NCBI GenBank assembly: GCA_958435885.1
Contig: CAUBHZ010000121.1
Span: forward strand, 1-6,162
Direction of reading: 5' to 3'
DNA: 6,162 nt
DNA from: an uncultured Intestinimonas sp.
GTDB lineage: Bacteria > Bacillota_A > Clostridia > Oscillospirales > Oscillospiraceae
Every line of letters starts with the position of its first letter. Positions within the stretch are counted from its first letter, which is position 1. Shown piece by piece: positions 1 through 4,966 of the stretch. The notes under the pieces are model-generated. The model saw nothing but the letters and a program-made list of their open reading frames with translations, searched no databases and was not told where the DNA came from. The translations under genes were made by a program, and so were the position numbers.

Positions 1-47
1 CGAAAATACTTGCCTGGAGACGGGCCGGGAAGATAGGTAACGCCGAC
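1..47 (+). rRNA. rrf: 5S ribosomal RNA, 3' end only
   Basis: The first ~47 bases match the 3' part of a bacterial 5S rRNA: the conserved run around TACTTG, a GGAGAC turn, then GGGAAGATAGGT and the closing strand GCCGAC that would pair with the 5' end off the window. About 70 bases of the gene lie to the left. The exact 3' end is uncertain by one or two bases. An intrinsic terminator begins 5 bases later and no tRNA follows, so this is the distal end of an rRNA operon transcribed rightward. Recognition is by consensus memory, not by a database search. Confidence 0.87.
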
Positions 48-51
48 ACAG

Positions 52-81
52 AAAACGGACTTCGTAAGAAGTCCGTTTTTT
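52..81 (+). terminator. Intrinsic terminator of the rRNA operon
   Basis: An 11-bp perfect stem (52-62 with 69-79) closes a 6-base loop CGTAAG and runs into a six-T tract at 76-81. It lies directly after the 5S end and would stop rightward rRNA transcription. Confidence 0.93.
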
Positions 82-90
82 GCATATCTG

Positions 91-120
91 AAAAACGTGA
101 GGCGGTGATACCGCCTCACG
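91..120 (-). terminator. Intrinsic terminator of the DUF1643 gene
   Basis: A perfect 11-bp stem (96-106 with 110-120) has a 3-base loop. On the minus strand it is followed by five T (plus-strand A at 91-95). The stop codon of the minus-strand gene (116-118) lies inside the stem. There is no T run on its plus-strand side, so it should act only on leftward transcription. Only 9 bases separate it from the rRNA terminator. Confidence 0.88.
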
Positions 121-748
121 TATGATCCAGTACGTGGGAAACATAGTCCTCCACATCAAAGGGGTCCAGAGGGCTGTCCTTGCGCAGATAGAGGGGATGG
201 TGGGGGTGGCCCTTGGCAGAGCGCTTTCCGGCGGAGAACCACCGGGCATCAAAGTCCTGCCCCACGGCGATCATGTCCCGCACACAGCTAGGCAGATAGG
301 GCCGTTTTTCGATGATGTTGCCCCAGGCGGCCCAGATGGCGGGGCGGCCGCTTTTGGTCTGCTCCAGGGCGTAGCGGAAAGCCGCCATGTTCTCGGTATG
401 GAGCTGGGGGTTGAGGGTGCGCTCCATGTCGTCGGGGCGGGTGGCACGCTGGGCATACACATTGAACATGATGAAGCTGTCATAGCCGTTGCCCAGGGCG
501 ATGCGCTCCACCGACTTGAGGGTGTTGTCCAGGGTGTTGGGTGCGGCGGTGGAGGGATTGACCCCCACGCAGATGAGGGGCTTTTCCCCGCGGGTCCCCA
601 GGATGTACCGGTATTCCGCGTAAAAATTGGGGACATAGAGCCATTGGCCCACATCATAATCCGGCGTGGGCTGGAGGGCCTGCTCCAGGGCGTCGGCAAA
701 GGACAGGACTGTGAGCTGAGATGTGGTATCGCAGGCGGGAATGTGCAT
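116..748 (-). CDS. DUF1643 family protein
   Basis: This is a 210-residue protein of unknown function that fits the DUF1643 family. Visible family features are YRYILGTR (residues 46-53), VGVNPSTA followed by a DNT segment (61-76), FNVYAQRATRPDDM (95-108), AAWGN (140-144) and the C-terminal HPHHPLYL (181-188). The NPSTA/D and AWGN blocks are the most conserved parts of the family and probably line an active or binding site, but I know of no proven reaction. There is no signal peptide or membrane segment, so it should be cytosolic. The ATG at 746-748 is preceded by a perfect AGGAGG (756-761 on the plus strand) at 7-base spacing. It is divergent from sfsA and convergent with the rRNA operon, so it is probably monocistronic. 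Family members often occur in phage or accessory settings, but nothing else here suggests transfer. Confidence 0.87.
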   Translation of the reverse strand: MHIPACDTTSQLTVLSFADALEQALQPTPDYDVGQWLYVPNFYAEYRYILGTRGEKPLICVGVNPSTAAPNTLDNTLKSVERIALGNGYDSFIMFNVYAQRATRPDDMERTLNPQLHTENMAAFRYALEQTKSGRPAIWAAWGNIIEKRPYLPSCVRDMIAVGQDFDARWFSAGKRSAKGHPHHPLYLRKDSPLDPFDVEDYVSHVLDHT

Positions 749-819
749 GGTGATGCCTCCTGACGGTGGGATGGGGCCGCTGTACGGCCTAAGACAAGGA
801 TACAGACAGAGGAGAAAAG
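749..819. promoter_or_regulatory. Divergent intergenic region between the DUF1643 gene and sfsA
   Basis: Only 71 bases separate the two divergent start codons, so any promoters for both genes must sit here or extend into the coding regions. Both Shine-Dalgarno sites are clear (minus strand at 756-761, plus strand AGAGGAG at 808-814). I see no convincing -35/-10 pair on either strand. A perfect inverted repeat, GGCCG-CTGTA-CGGCC at 775-789, lies near the middle; a second one, CTGTA/TACAG, spans 780-805. Either could be an operator, but both are short enough to arise by chance in GC-rich DNA. Confidence 0.4.
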
Positions 820-1506
820 ATGCAATACCAAACTGTGAAAAAGGCGGTCTTTCTGCGCCGGCCCAACCGCTTCATCGCCCAGGTGGAGTTAGAGGGGGTG
901 GAGGAGACCGTCCATGTGAAGAACACCGGCCGGTGCCGGGAGCTGCTGGTGCCGGGAGCCGCGGTCTACCTGGCGGTGGGAACAAATCCTAACCGGAAGA
1001 CCCGGTATGACCTCATCGCCGTGGAGAAGGGCGACCGCCTCATCAATATGGACGCGCAGGCGCCCAACCGGGTCTTTGGGGAGTGGGCCGCCGCCGGCGG
1101 CTTCCGTCCCGGCCTTACATTGCTGCGACCGGAGACTACCTGGGGGAATTCACGCTTTGATTTCTACTGGGAGTCCTCGGAAAATGGCAGAAAGGGCTTT
1201 GTGGAGGTGAAGGGAGTCACCCTGGAGGAGGGCGGCGCCGTCTACTTCCCCGACGCCCCCACGGAGCGGGGCGTCAAGCATGTGGAGGAGCTCATGGCCT
1301 GCCGGGCGGCGGGCTACGAGGCGGCGCTGTTCCTGGTGGTCCAGATGGAGGGGGTGGCCTACTGGTCTCCCAACGACCGGACCCACCCCGCTTTCGGCGA
1401 GGCGGTGCGGCGGGCCGCAGCCGCCGGTGTGGAGATTTTGTGTCGGGACTGCCGGGTGACGCCGGACTCCCTCACCATGGGAGGGCCGGTGGAGATCCGC
1501 CTGTGA
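820..1506 (+). CDS. sfsA: SfsA family DNA-binding/nuclease-like protein
   Basis: This 228-residue protein is a full-length SfsA (sugar fermentation stimulation protein A), matching the family's usual ~230 residues. Diagnostic motifs are PNRF (15-18), HVKNTGRCRELL (32-43), SRFDFY (111-116), FVEVKGVTL (127-135) and FPDAPTERGVKH (143-154). Asp114 with Glu129-x-Lys131 resembles the PD-(D/E)xK metal-dependent nuclease core seen in the family, so DNA binding or cleavage is plausible. The E. coli name came from maltose-metabolism phenotypes and the true role is unsettled. It is cytosolic, with no signal peptide. The ATG at 820 has AGAGGAG 5 bases upstream. No clear terminator follows directly. Transcripts may stop at the hairpin at 1649-1697 in the leader of the next gene. 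Confidence 0.94.
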   Translation: MQYQTVKKAVFLRRPNRFIAQVELEGVEETVHVKNTGRCRELLVPGAAVYLAVGTNPNRKTRYDLIAVEKGDRLINMDAQAPNRVFGEWAAAGGFRPGLTLLRPETTWGNSRFDFYWESSENGRKGFVEVKGVTLEEGGAVYFPDAPTERGVKHVEELMACRAAGYEAALFLVVQMEGVAYWSPNDRTHPAFGEAVRRAAAAGVEILCRDCRVTPDSLTMGGPVEIRL

Positions 1507-1601
1507 GCCATCAAATTTTGCAGGATATGCCTGATAATATTTCATAAACATATCTGGGAAAGTTGGGAAAAAGGTGGAAAGTCTCACAAACTTTACTGGA
1601 C

Positions 1602-1648
1602 TGCCTTGACAAAGTGCAGGCAAGCGTGTAAACTGCCTCCAACAGGCA
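1602..1648. repeat. Paired TGCCT/AGGCA inverted repeats around the amt promoter
   Basis: Two copies of the arrangement ACTGCCT...AGGCAAG occur in tandem. In the first, TGCCT (1602-1606) and AGGCA (1618-1622) are 11 bases apart and enclose the -35. In the second, TGCCT (1634-1638) and AGGCA (1644-1648) are 5 bases apart, starting on the last base of the -10 and covering the likely transcription start. Another TGCCT lies at 1528-1532. The placement suits a repressor or activator operator; the second pair could instead form a small RNA hairpin if transcription starts further upstream. The binding protein is unknown. Confidence 0.5.
1606..1634 (+). promoter_or_regulatory. Sigma-A-type promoter of the amt-P-II gene
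   Basis: A consensus -35 TTGACA (1606-1611) is separated by 17 bases from TAAACT (1629-1634; 4 of 6 matches to TATAAT). The predicted transcription start is about 1640-1642, giving a leader of about 75 nt. The perfect -35 and optimal spacing make it convincing, but the -10 is only moderate, which would suit an activated or regulated promoter. Confidence 0.72.
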
Positions 1649-1697
1649 AGGACGCTCGATCCGCTGACGATGGCGGAGCGAGCGTCCTCGTTTTTTT
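1649..1697 (+). terminator. Leader terminator/attenuator before the amt-P-II gene
   Basis: A 10-bp stem (1649-1658 with 1679-1688) is followed, after one mismatch, by an inner 5-bp stem (1660-1664 with 1673-1677) closing an 8-base loop. CG and seven T (1691-1697) follow. This has full intrinsic-terminator form, yet it ends only 2 bases before the Shine-Dalgarno run and lies downstream of the predicted promoter. It would therefore cut off amt transcription unless something relieves it. It may also end sfsA read-through. No known riboswitch or T-box fits the very short leader upstream of it. Confidence 0.83.
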
Positions 1698-1716
1698 ACA
1701 GGAGGAGGAATGGCAT

Positions 1717-3417
1717 ATGTATTCGTCGGTCAACACCATCTGGGTGCTTCTGGGCGCGGCACTGGTCTTCTTCATGCAGGCCGGATTCGCCATGTGCGAA
1801 GCGGGCTTCACCAGAAGCAAGAACACAGGCAACATTCTCATGAAAAACCTCATGGACTTCTGCATCGGCACCCCGGTCTACTGGCTGGTGGGCTTCGGTC
1901 TGATGTTCGGTGGGGCGGGCGCCATCATCGGCGGCTTTGATCCCCTGGTGCGGGGAGATTACTCCGCCATCCTGCCGGACGGCGTGCCCCTGACCGCCTT
2001 CTTCATTTTCCAGACGGTCTTCTGCGCCACGGCGGCCACCATCGTCTCCGGCGCCATGGCGGAGCGCACCAAGTTCATCTCCTACTGCATCTACTCCCTG
2101 ATGATCTCCCTGGTGATCTACCCCGTGTCCGGCCACTGGATCTGGGGCGGCGGCTGGCTGTCCCAGCTGGGCTTCCACGATTTCGCCGGTTCCACCGCGG
2201 TCCACATGGTGGGCGGCATCGCCGCCGGTGTGGGCGCCAAGATCCTTGGGCCACGGATCGGCAAGTACGACAAGGACGGCAAGCCCCAGGCCATTCTGGG
2301 TCACAACCTCTCCATCGCCGCCCTGGGCGTGTTCGTGCTCTGGTTCTGCTGGTTCGGCTTCAACGGCTGCTCCACCGTGGCCATGGAGGGCGACAGCACC
2401 ATGGAGCTGGCCGGCTCCATCTTCTGCACCACCAACATGTCCGCCGCTGTGGCCTGCGTGGTCACCATGATCTTCACCTGGCTGCGGTATGGAAAGCCCG
2501 ACGTGTCCATGACCTTCAACGCCGCTCTGGGCGGCCTGGTGGCCGTCACCGCCGGCTGTGACATGGTCTCCATCTTCGGCGCCGCCGTTATCGGCGCCTG
2601 CGCCGGTATCGTGCTGCCCCTGGCGGTGGAGTTCTTCGACAAGGTGGCCAAGATCGATGACCCGGTGGGCGCCATCTCGGTCCACGGTGTCTGCGGCGCC
2701 ATGGGCACTTTGCTCACCGGCCTGCTGGCGGTGGACGGCGGCCTCTTCTACGGCGGAGGACCCTCCTTCTTCCTCACCCAGTGCCTCGGCGTGGTCTCCG
2801 TGGCCGTGTGGGTGCTGGTGACCATCACCATCGTCTTCCAGGTACTCAAACACACCATCGGCCTGCGCTGCTCGGCCCAGGAGGAGATCGAAGGCCTGGA
2901 CATCCACGAGCACGGCCTGGCCTCCGCCTACGCCGACTTCATGCCGGCCGGCGGCCTTACCGGTCCTGTGGAGCCTGCGGCCGCCGTGGGCGGTGCCAGT
3001 GAGGACGAGGCGGTGCCCGTCCAAGTGGTGGCGCGGGAGAAATCTGGCATCTCCGCCTCCGACGTGAAGCTCTCCAAGGTGACCATCGTCTGCAACCAAG
3101 CACGATTCGAGACCCTGAAGAGCGCCATGAACGCCATCGGCGTCACCGGTATGACGGTGACCCAGGTGCTGGGCTGCGGCGTCCAGAAGGGCCGCACCGA
3201 GTACTACCGCGGCGTGGAGATGACCATGAACCTGCTGCCAAAGGTACAGGTGGATGTGGTGGTCTCCAAGGTGCCGGTGGCCGCCGTGGTGGCCGCCGCC
3301 AAGCGGGCGCTGTTCACCGGCCACATCGGCGACGGCAAGATCTTCATCTATGATGTGGAAAACGTGGTCAAGGTCCGTACCGGCGAGGAGGGCTTCGATG
3401 CCCTCCAGGGCGACTGA
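1717..3417 (+). CDS. Ammonium transporter fused to a C-terminal P-II regulatory domain
   Basis: This 566-residue membrane protein imports ammonium and carries its own regulator. Residues 1-410 are an Amt/AmtB channel with about 11 hydrophobic segments. It has the twin pore histidines His163 (DFAGSTAVHMVGG) and His323 (GAISVHGVCG), Asp155, Trp143 (WIWGGGW) and the WFGFNGCS segment with Phe215 and Ser219. A linker rich in Ala, Gly and Glu (411-449) leads to a P-II (GlnB/GlnK) domain at 450-566, with T-loop residues 487-502, the nucleotide-binding TGHIGDGKI (534-542) and VRTGEEG (553-559). Arg498 matches the pore-plugging Arg47 of E. coli GlnK. The uridylylation Tyr51 is replaced by Met502, as in B. 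subtilis-type P-II proteins. The ATG at 1717 follows AGGAGGAGG by 8 bases; upstream in-frame starts would translate through the terminator hairpin. P-II control through ATP/ADP and 2-oxoglutarate is known for the family; intramolecular gating is inferred. Confidence 0.95.
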   Translation: MYSSVNTIWVLLGAALVFFMQAGFAMCEAGFTRSKNTGNILMKNLMDFCIGTPVYWLVGFGLMFGGAGAIIGGFDPLVRGDYSAILPDGVPLTAFFIFQTVFCATAATIVSGAMAERTKFISYCIYSLMISLVIYPVSGHWIWGGGWLSQLGFHDFAGSTAVHMVGGIAAGVGAKILGPRIGKYDKDGKPQAILGHNLSIAALGVFVLWFCWFGFNGCSTVAMEGDSTMELAGSIFCTTNMSAAVACVVTMIFTWLRYGKPDVSMTFNAALGGLVAVTAGCDMVSIFGAAVIGACAGIVLPLAVEFFDKVAKIDDPVGAISVHGVCGAMGTLLTGLLAVDGGLFYGGGPSFFLTQCLGVVSVAVWVLVTITIVFQVLKHTIGLRCSAQEEIEGLDIHEHGLASAYADFMPAGGLTGPVEPAAAVGGASEDEAVPVQVVAREKSGISASDVKLSKVTIVCNQARFETLKSAMNAIGVTGMTVTQVLGCGVQKGRTEYYRGVEMTMNLLPKVQVDVVVSKVPVAAVVAAAKRALFTGHIGDGKIFIYDVENVVKVRTGEEGFDALQGD

Positions 3418-3433
3418 CCCGAGAAATGACCAG

Positions 3434-3466
3434 GGGGGCGTGGATTTCAGATCCACGTCCCCTTTT
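3434..3466 (+). terminator. Intrinsic terminator after the amt-P-II gene
   Basis: A 12-bp stem (3434-3445 with 3451-3462, including one G-T pair) closes a 5-base loop TTCAG and is followed by four T at 3463-3466. It starts 17 bases after the stop codon and makes the amt-P-II gene a single-gene unit. Confidence 0.88.
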
Positions 3467-3501
3467 GTCTGCGGTTTTTCAAATGGCCGGAGTGTGAGCC
3501 A

Positions 3502-3530
3502 TTGCGTCGGCGGGCCGGCTGTGATATGAT
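3502..3530 (+). promoter_or_regulatory. Promoter of the GNAT-SGNH operon
   Basis: TTGCGT (3502-3507) is 17 bases from TATGAT (3525-3530), and TG at 3522-3523 makes an extended -10. The predicted start is near 3537, giving a leader of about 40 nt. The position, just after a terminator and just before a gene, supports it. Confidence 0.8.
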
Positions 3531-3577
3531 AATAAAGACTGAGCACAGCCGTAGTGCGGTGAAAGGAGGATGGGCCC

Positions 3578-4306
3578 GTGGAGACGCAGATCCAGCGCGT
3601 GACCCGCGAGATCCCCTATCGGGGCATTGCCTATCTGATTTTCCGACGCTGCCCGGCAGAGGAACGGGACGAACTTCTGCAGCGGGAGGTCCGGGCGCTG
3701 ATGGACCAGGGCGCCCGGGAGGTCTATGCAGCATCCACCGACCCGGAGGCGTCCCTTGCAGAAGGAGAGCGCGGAGGGCTCCGCCTCACCCATGTCCACG
3801 ATATGCTGGAGATGGAGCGGGCGCTGGACAAAAGCCGTCCCCGGCCCGGAGGCCGGCTTCGGGCCGAAACGCTGACGGAGGCGCTGGGCGAGCGGTGGCT
3901 GACCCTCTACAACGAGGCCTTTTCCGCTGTGCCAAACGCCGCCACCTACGGCCGGGAGGAGCTGGCGGAAATGCTGGCCAAGCCGGGCAGCTGCGGCCTT
4001 GTGCTGGAGGGTGAGGAGCCTGTCGGCATTTATGAGCTGGACTTCCAGACTGGGGAGATCGAGGGTATCGGTTTGGTGGAGGCAGCCCGGGGCAGAGGCC
4101 TGGGCCGGGAACTGCTGCTGTTGGCCATGGACCTGCTGGCGGAGCGTGGGCATGACGGCTGCTGGCTGTTGGTCTCCACCACCAACCTGGCGGCATACCG
4201 GCTCTACCAGGAGACCGGCTTTTCTACTCGACAGGTACGTTCCCGGTGGTTCAGGGCGGAAACAACAGGGCAGAAGGACTGTGACGCGGAGGAGGATGGG
4301 AAATGA
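3578..4306 (+). CDS. GNAT family N-acetyltransferase
   Basis: This 242-residue cytosolic protein should transfer an acyl group, usually acetyl from acetyl-CoA, to an unidentified amine. The GNAT fold fills the C-terminal part, residues ~97-226. Its acetyl-CoA-binding motif A is IGLVEAARGRGLGRELLL, with the R-x-x-G-x-G-type loop RGRGLG at 171-176. It is followed by the β5/α4 segment VSTTNLAAYRLYQETGF (199-215). Residues 1-85 are additional to a minimal GNAT of ~150 residues. Their order (β-strand, amphipathic helix, GAREVY strand) could be a degenerate second GNAT half, but that is a guess. The start is GTG at 3578, with AAAGGAGG (3562-3569) 8 bases upstream; a nearer ATG at 3570 is out of frame. 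The stop overlaps the next start as ATGA, so translation of the two genes is probably coupled. Confidence 0.86.
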   Translation: METQIQRVTREIPYRGIAYLIFRRCPAEERDELLQREVRALMDQGAREVYAASTDPEASLAEGERGGLRLTHVHDMLEMERALDKSRPRPGGRLRAETLTEALGERWLTLYNEAFSAVPNAATYGREELAEMLAKPGSCGLVLEGEEPVGIYELDFQTGEIEGIGLVEAARGRGLGRELLLLAMDLLAERGHDGCWLLVSTTNLAAYRLYQETGFSTRQVRSRWFRAETTGQKDCDAEEDGK

Positions 4307-4902
4307 GTTATCAGATCGTGGCCTTTGGAGACTCCAACACCAGATACTATCTGGGGGACACCGGTACGCCGGGTCCGCTGGAGGAGGCCTGGCCCGCCAA
4401 GCTGGAGGCTATGCTCCGGGCCAAGGGTGTGGATGCAGCCGTCAAAAATGAGGGCCACCCCGGCGTTCAGGCCGACTATGCCATGGAGCACTTTCCCGAC
4501 GCCACCGCCGGCGCAGACCTGTGCGTCCTGGGCTTTGGCACCAACGACGCCAAAAAGCTGGAGGTCCCCCTGGGGGAGTTCCTCTCCGAAATCTCCGATG
4601 TGCTGGACCAGGCCGCCGAAGCCGGCATGCCTCTCATCATGCTGGGTATCCCCTGGTTCTCCGAGCTGGTGGCGGGCCCTGAGCTCCAGAACCGGCTACC
4701 CATCTGGAACGAGTCCCTGTCCAGCCTGTGCGATCAGCTGGGCATTCCCTTCGTGGACCTGTATACCCCCTTCAAGGACGACCCCGAGCAGTGGTTCAAC
4801 GAGCGGACCACCCCCAAGCGCCATCTCTCCGCTGCGGCCCAGACCAGGGTGGCGGAGCTGCTGCTGCCCCTGGTGCTCCGGGAGCTGGAGAAGAAAAAAT
4901 AA
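4303..4902 (+). CDS. SGNH/GDSL-type hydrolase (putative esterase or lipase)
   Basis: This 199-residue protein matches the SGNH hydrolase fold in length and block order. Block I is FGDSNT with nucleophile Ser11, block II is NEGHPG (49-54), block III is GFGTND with Asn81, and block V is KRHLSA with His174. No signal peptide is seen, so it is probably cytosolic. The family cleaves esters, thioesters and O-acetyl groups; the substrate here is unknown. One oddity is that the usual Asp three residues before the catalytic His is Pro171, so a Ser-His dyad or an Asp from elsewhere would be required. The ATG at 4303 overlaps the acetyltransferase stop by four bases and follows GGAGGAGGA (4288-4296) inside the upstream gene, marking a two-gene operon from the promoter at 3502-3530. 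Confidence 0.87.
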   Translation: MSYQIVAFGDSNTRYYLGDTGTPGPLEEAWPAKLEAMLRAKGVDAAVKNEGHPGVQADYAMEHFPDATAGADLCVLGFGTNDAKKLEVPLGEFLSEISDVLDQAAEAGMPLIMLGIPWFSELVAGPELQNRLPIWNESLSSLCDQLGIPFVDLYTPFKDDPEQWFNERTTPKRHLSAAAQTRVAELLLPLVLRELEKKK

Positions 4903-4917
4903 GTCCACAGCCTGTGG

Positions 4918-4966
4918 AAAAACAGACGCCTGTGTCCCCTTCAGCATGGAGGACACAGGCGTTTTT
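4918..4966. terminator. Bidirectional terminator between convergent genes
   Basis: A perfect 12-bp stem (4926-4937 with 4951-4962) encloses a 13-base loop. On the plus strand it runs into five T (4962-4966), ending the GNAT-SGNH operon. On the minus strand it is followed by CTG and five T (plus-strand A at 4918-4922), ending the kinase gene, whose stop codon begins at the stem's edge. A smaller TCCACA/TGTGGA hairpin at 4904-4918 adjoins it. Confidence 0.88.

Larger units (their letters stand above)
1507..1716 (+). promoter_or_regulatory. Regulatory gap between sfsA and the amt-P-II gene
   Basis: This 210-base gap is visibly more A/T-rich at its left end than the genes around it. From left to right it holds a short inverted repeat CAGG-ATATG-CCTG (1521-1533), a purine-rich stretch with three TGGRAA units starting at 1555, 1564 and 1575, the promoter (1606-1634), TGCCT/AGGCA inverted repeats, a terminator-type hairpin and the Shine-Dalgarno run AGGAGGAGG (1700-1708). 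No small ORF with a ribosome binding site and recognisable product was seen in it. Confidence 0.7.

Noticed and set aside
122..763. A 213-codon open frame on the plus strand opposite the DUF1643 gene.
   Set aside because: It begins inside the terminator hairpin region without a ribosome binding site and has no recognisable domain, while the minus frame has family motifs and a perfect Shine-Dalgarno.
1521..1540. A CAGG-ATATG-CCTG hairpin followed by an AT-rich run, as a possible sfsA terminator.
   Set aside because: The stem is only 4 bp and the following bases are ATAATATTT rather than a T tract, so it is unlikely to terminate.
1627..1644. A possible GlnR/TnrA site (TGTAA...CAACA) at the amt promoter.
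   Set aside because: The spacer is 8 rather than 7 bases and the second half-site has a mismatch against TGTNA-N7-TNACA, so the match is too weak to claim.
1634..1688. An ANTAR-type dual hairpin antitermination target.
   Set aside because: The first hairpin has a 5-base loop (CCAAC). The second, if a G-U pair is allowed, has loop GACGAT, which lacks the required A at position 1. The predicted transcription start also cuts through the first hairpin.
1606..1716. A 37-residue N-terminal extension of the transporter from an in-frame TTG at 1606.
   Set aside because: It would start within the -35 element and translate through the terminator hairpin, and it looks nothing like an Amt N-terminus or a signal peptide. 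The ATG at 1717 has an excellent Shine-Dalgarno.
1696..3546. A 616-codon open frame on the minus strand opposite the amt-P-II gene.
   Set aside because: Its translation is low-complexity, rich in His, Gly and Asp, which is typical of the antisense of a G/C-rich coding strand. The plus strand encodes an unmistakable transporter.
4904..4920. A DnaA-box-like TTTTCCACA on the minus strand next to another TCCACA.
   Set aside because: This is a single near-match inside a terminator region between convergent genes, with no cluster of boxes and no AT-rich unwinding region, so there is no evidence for an origin.
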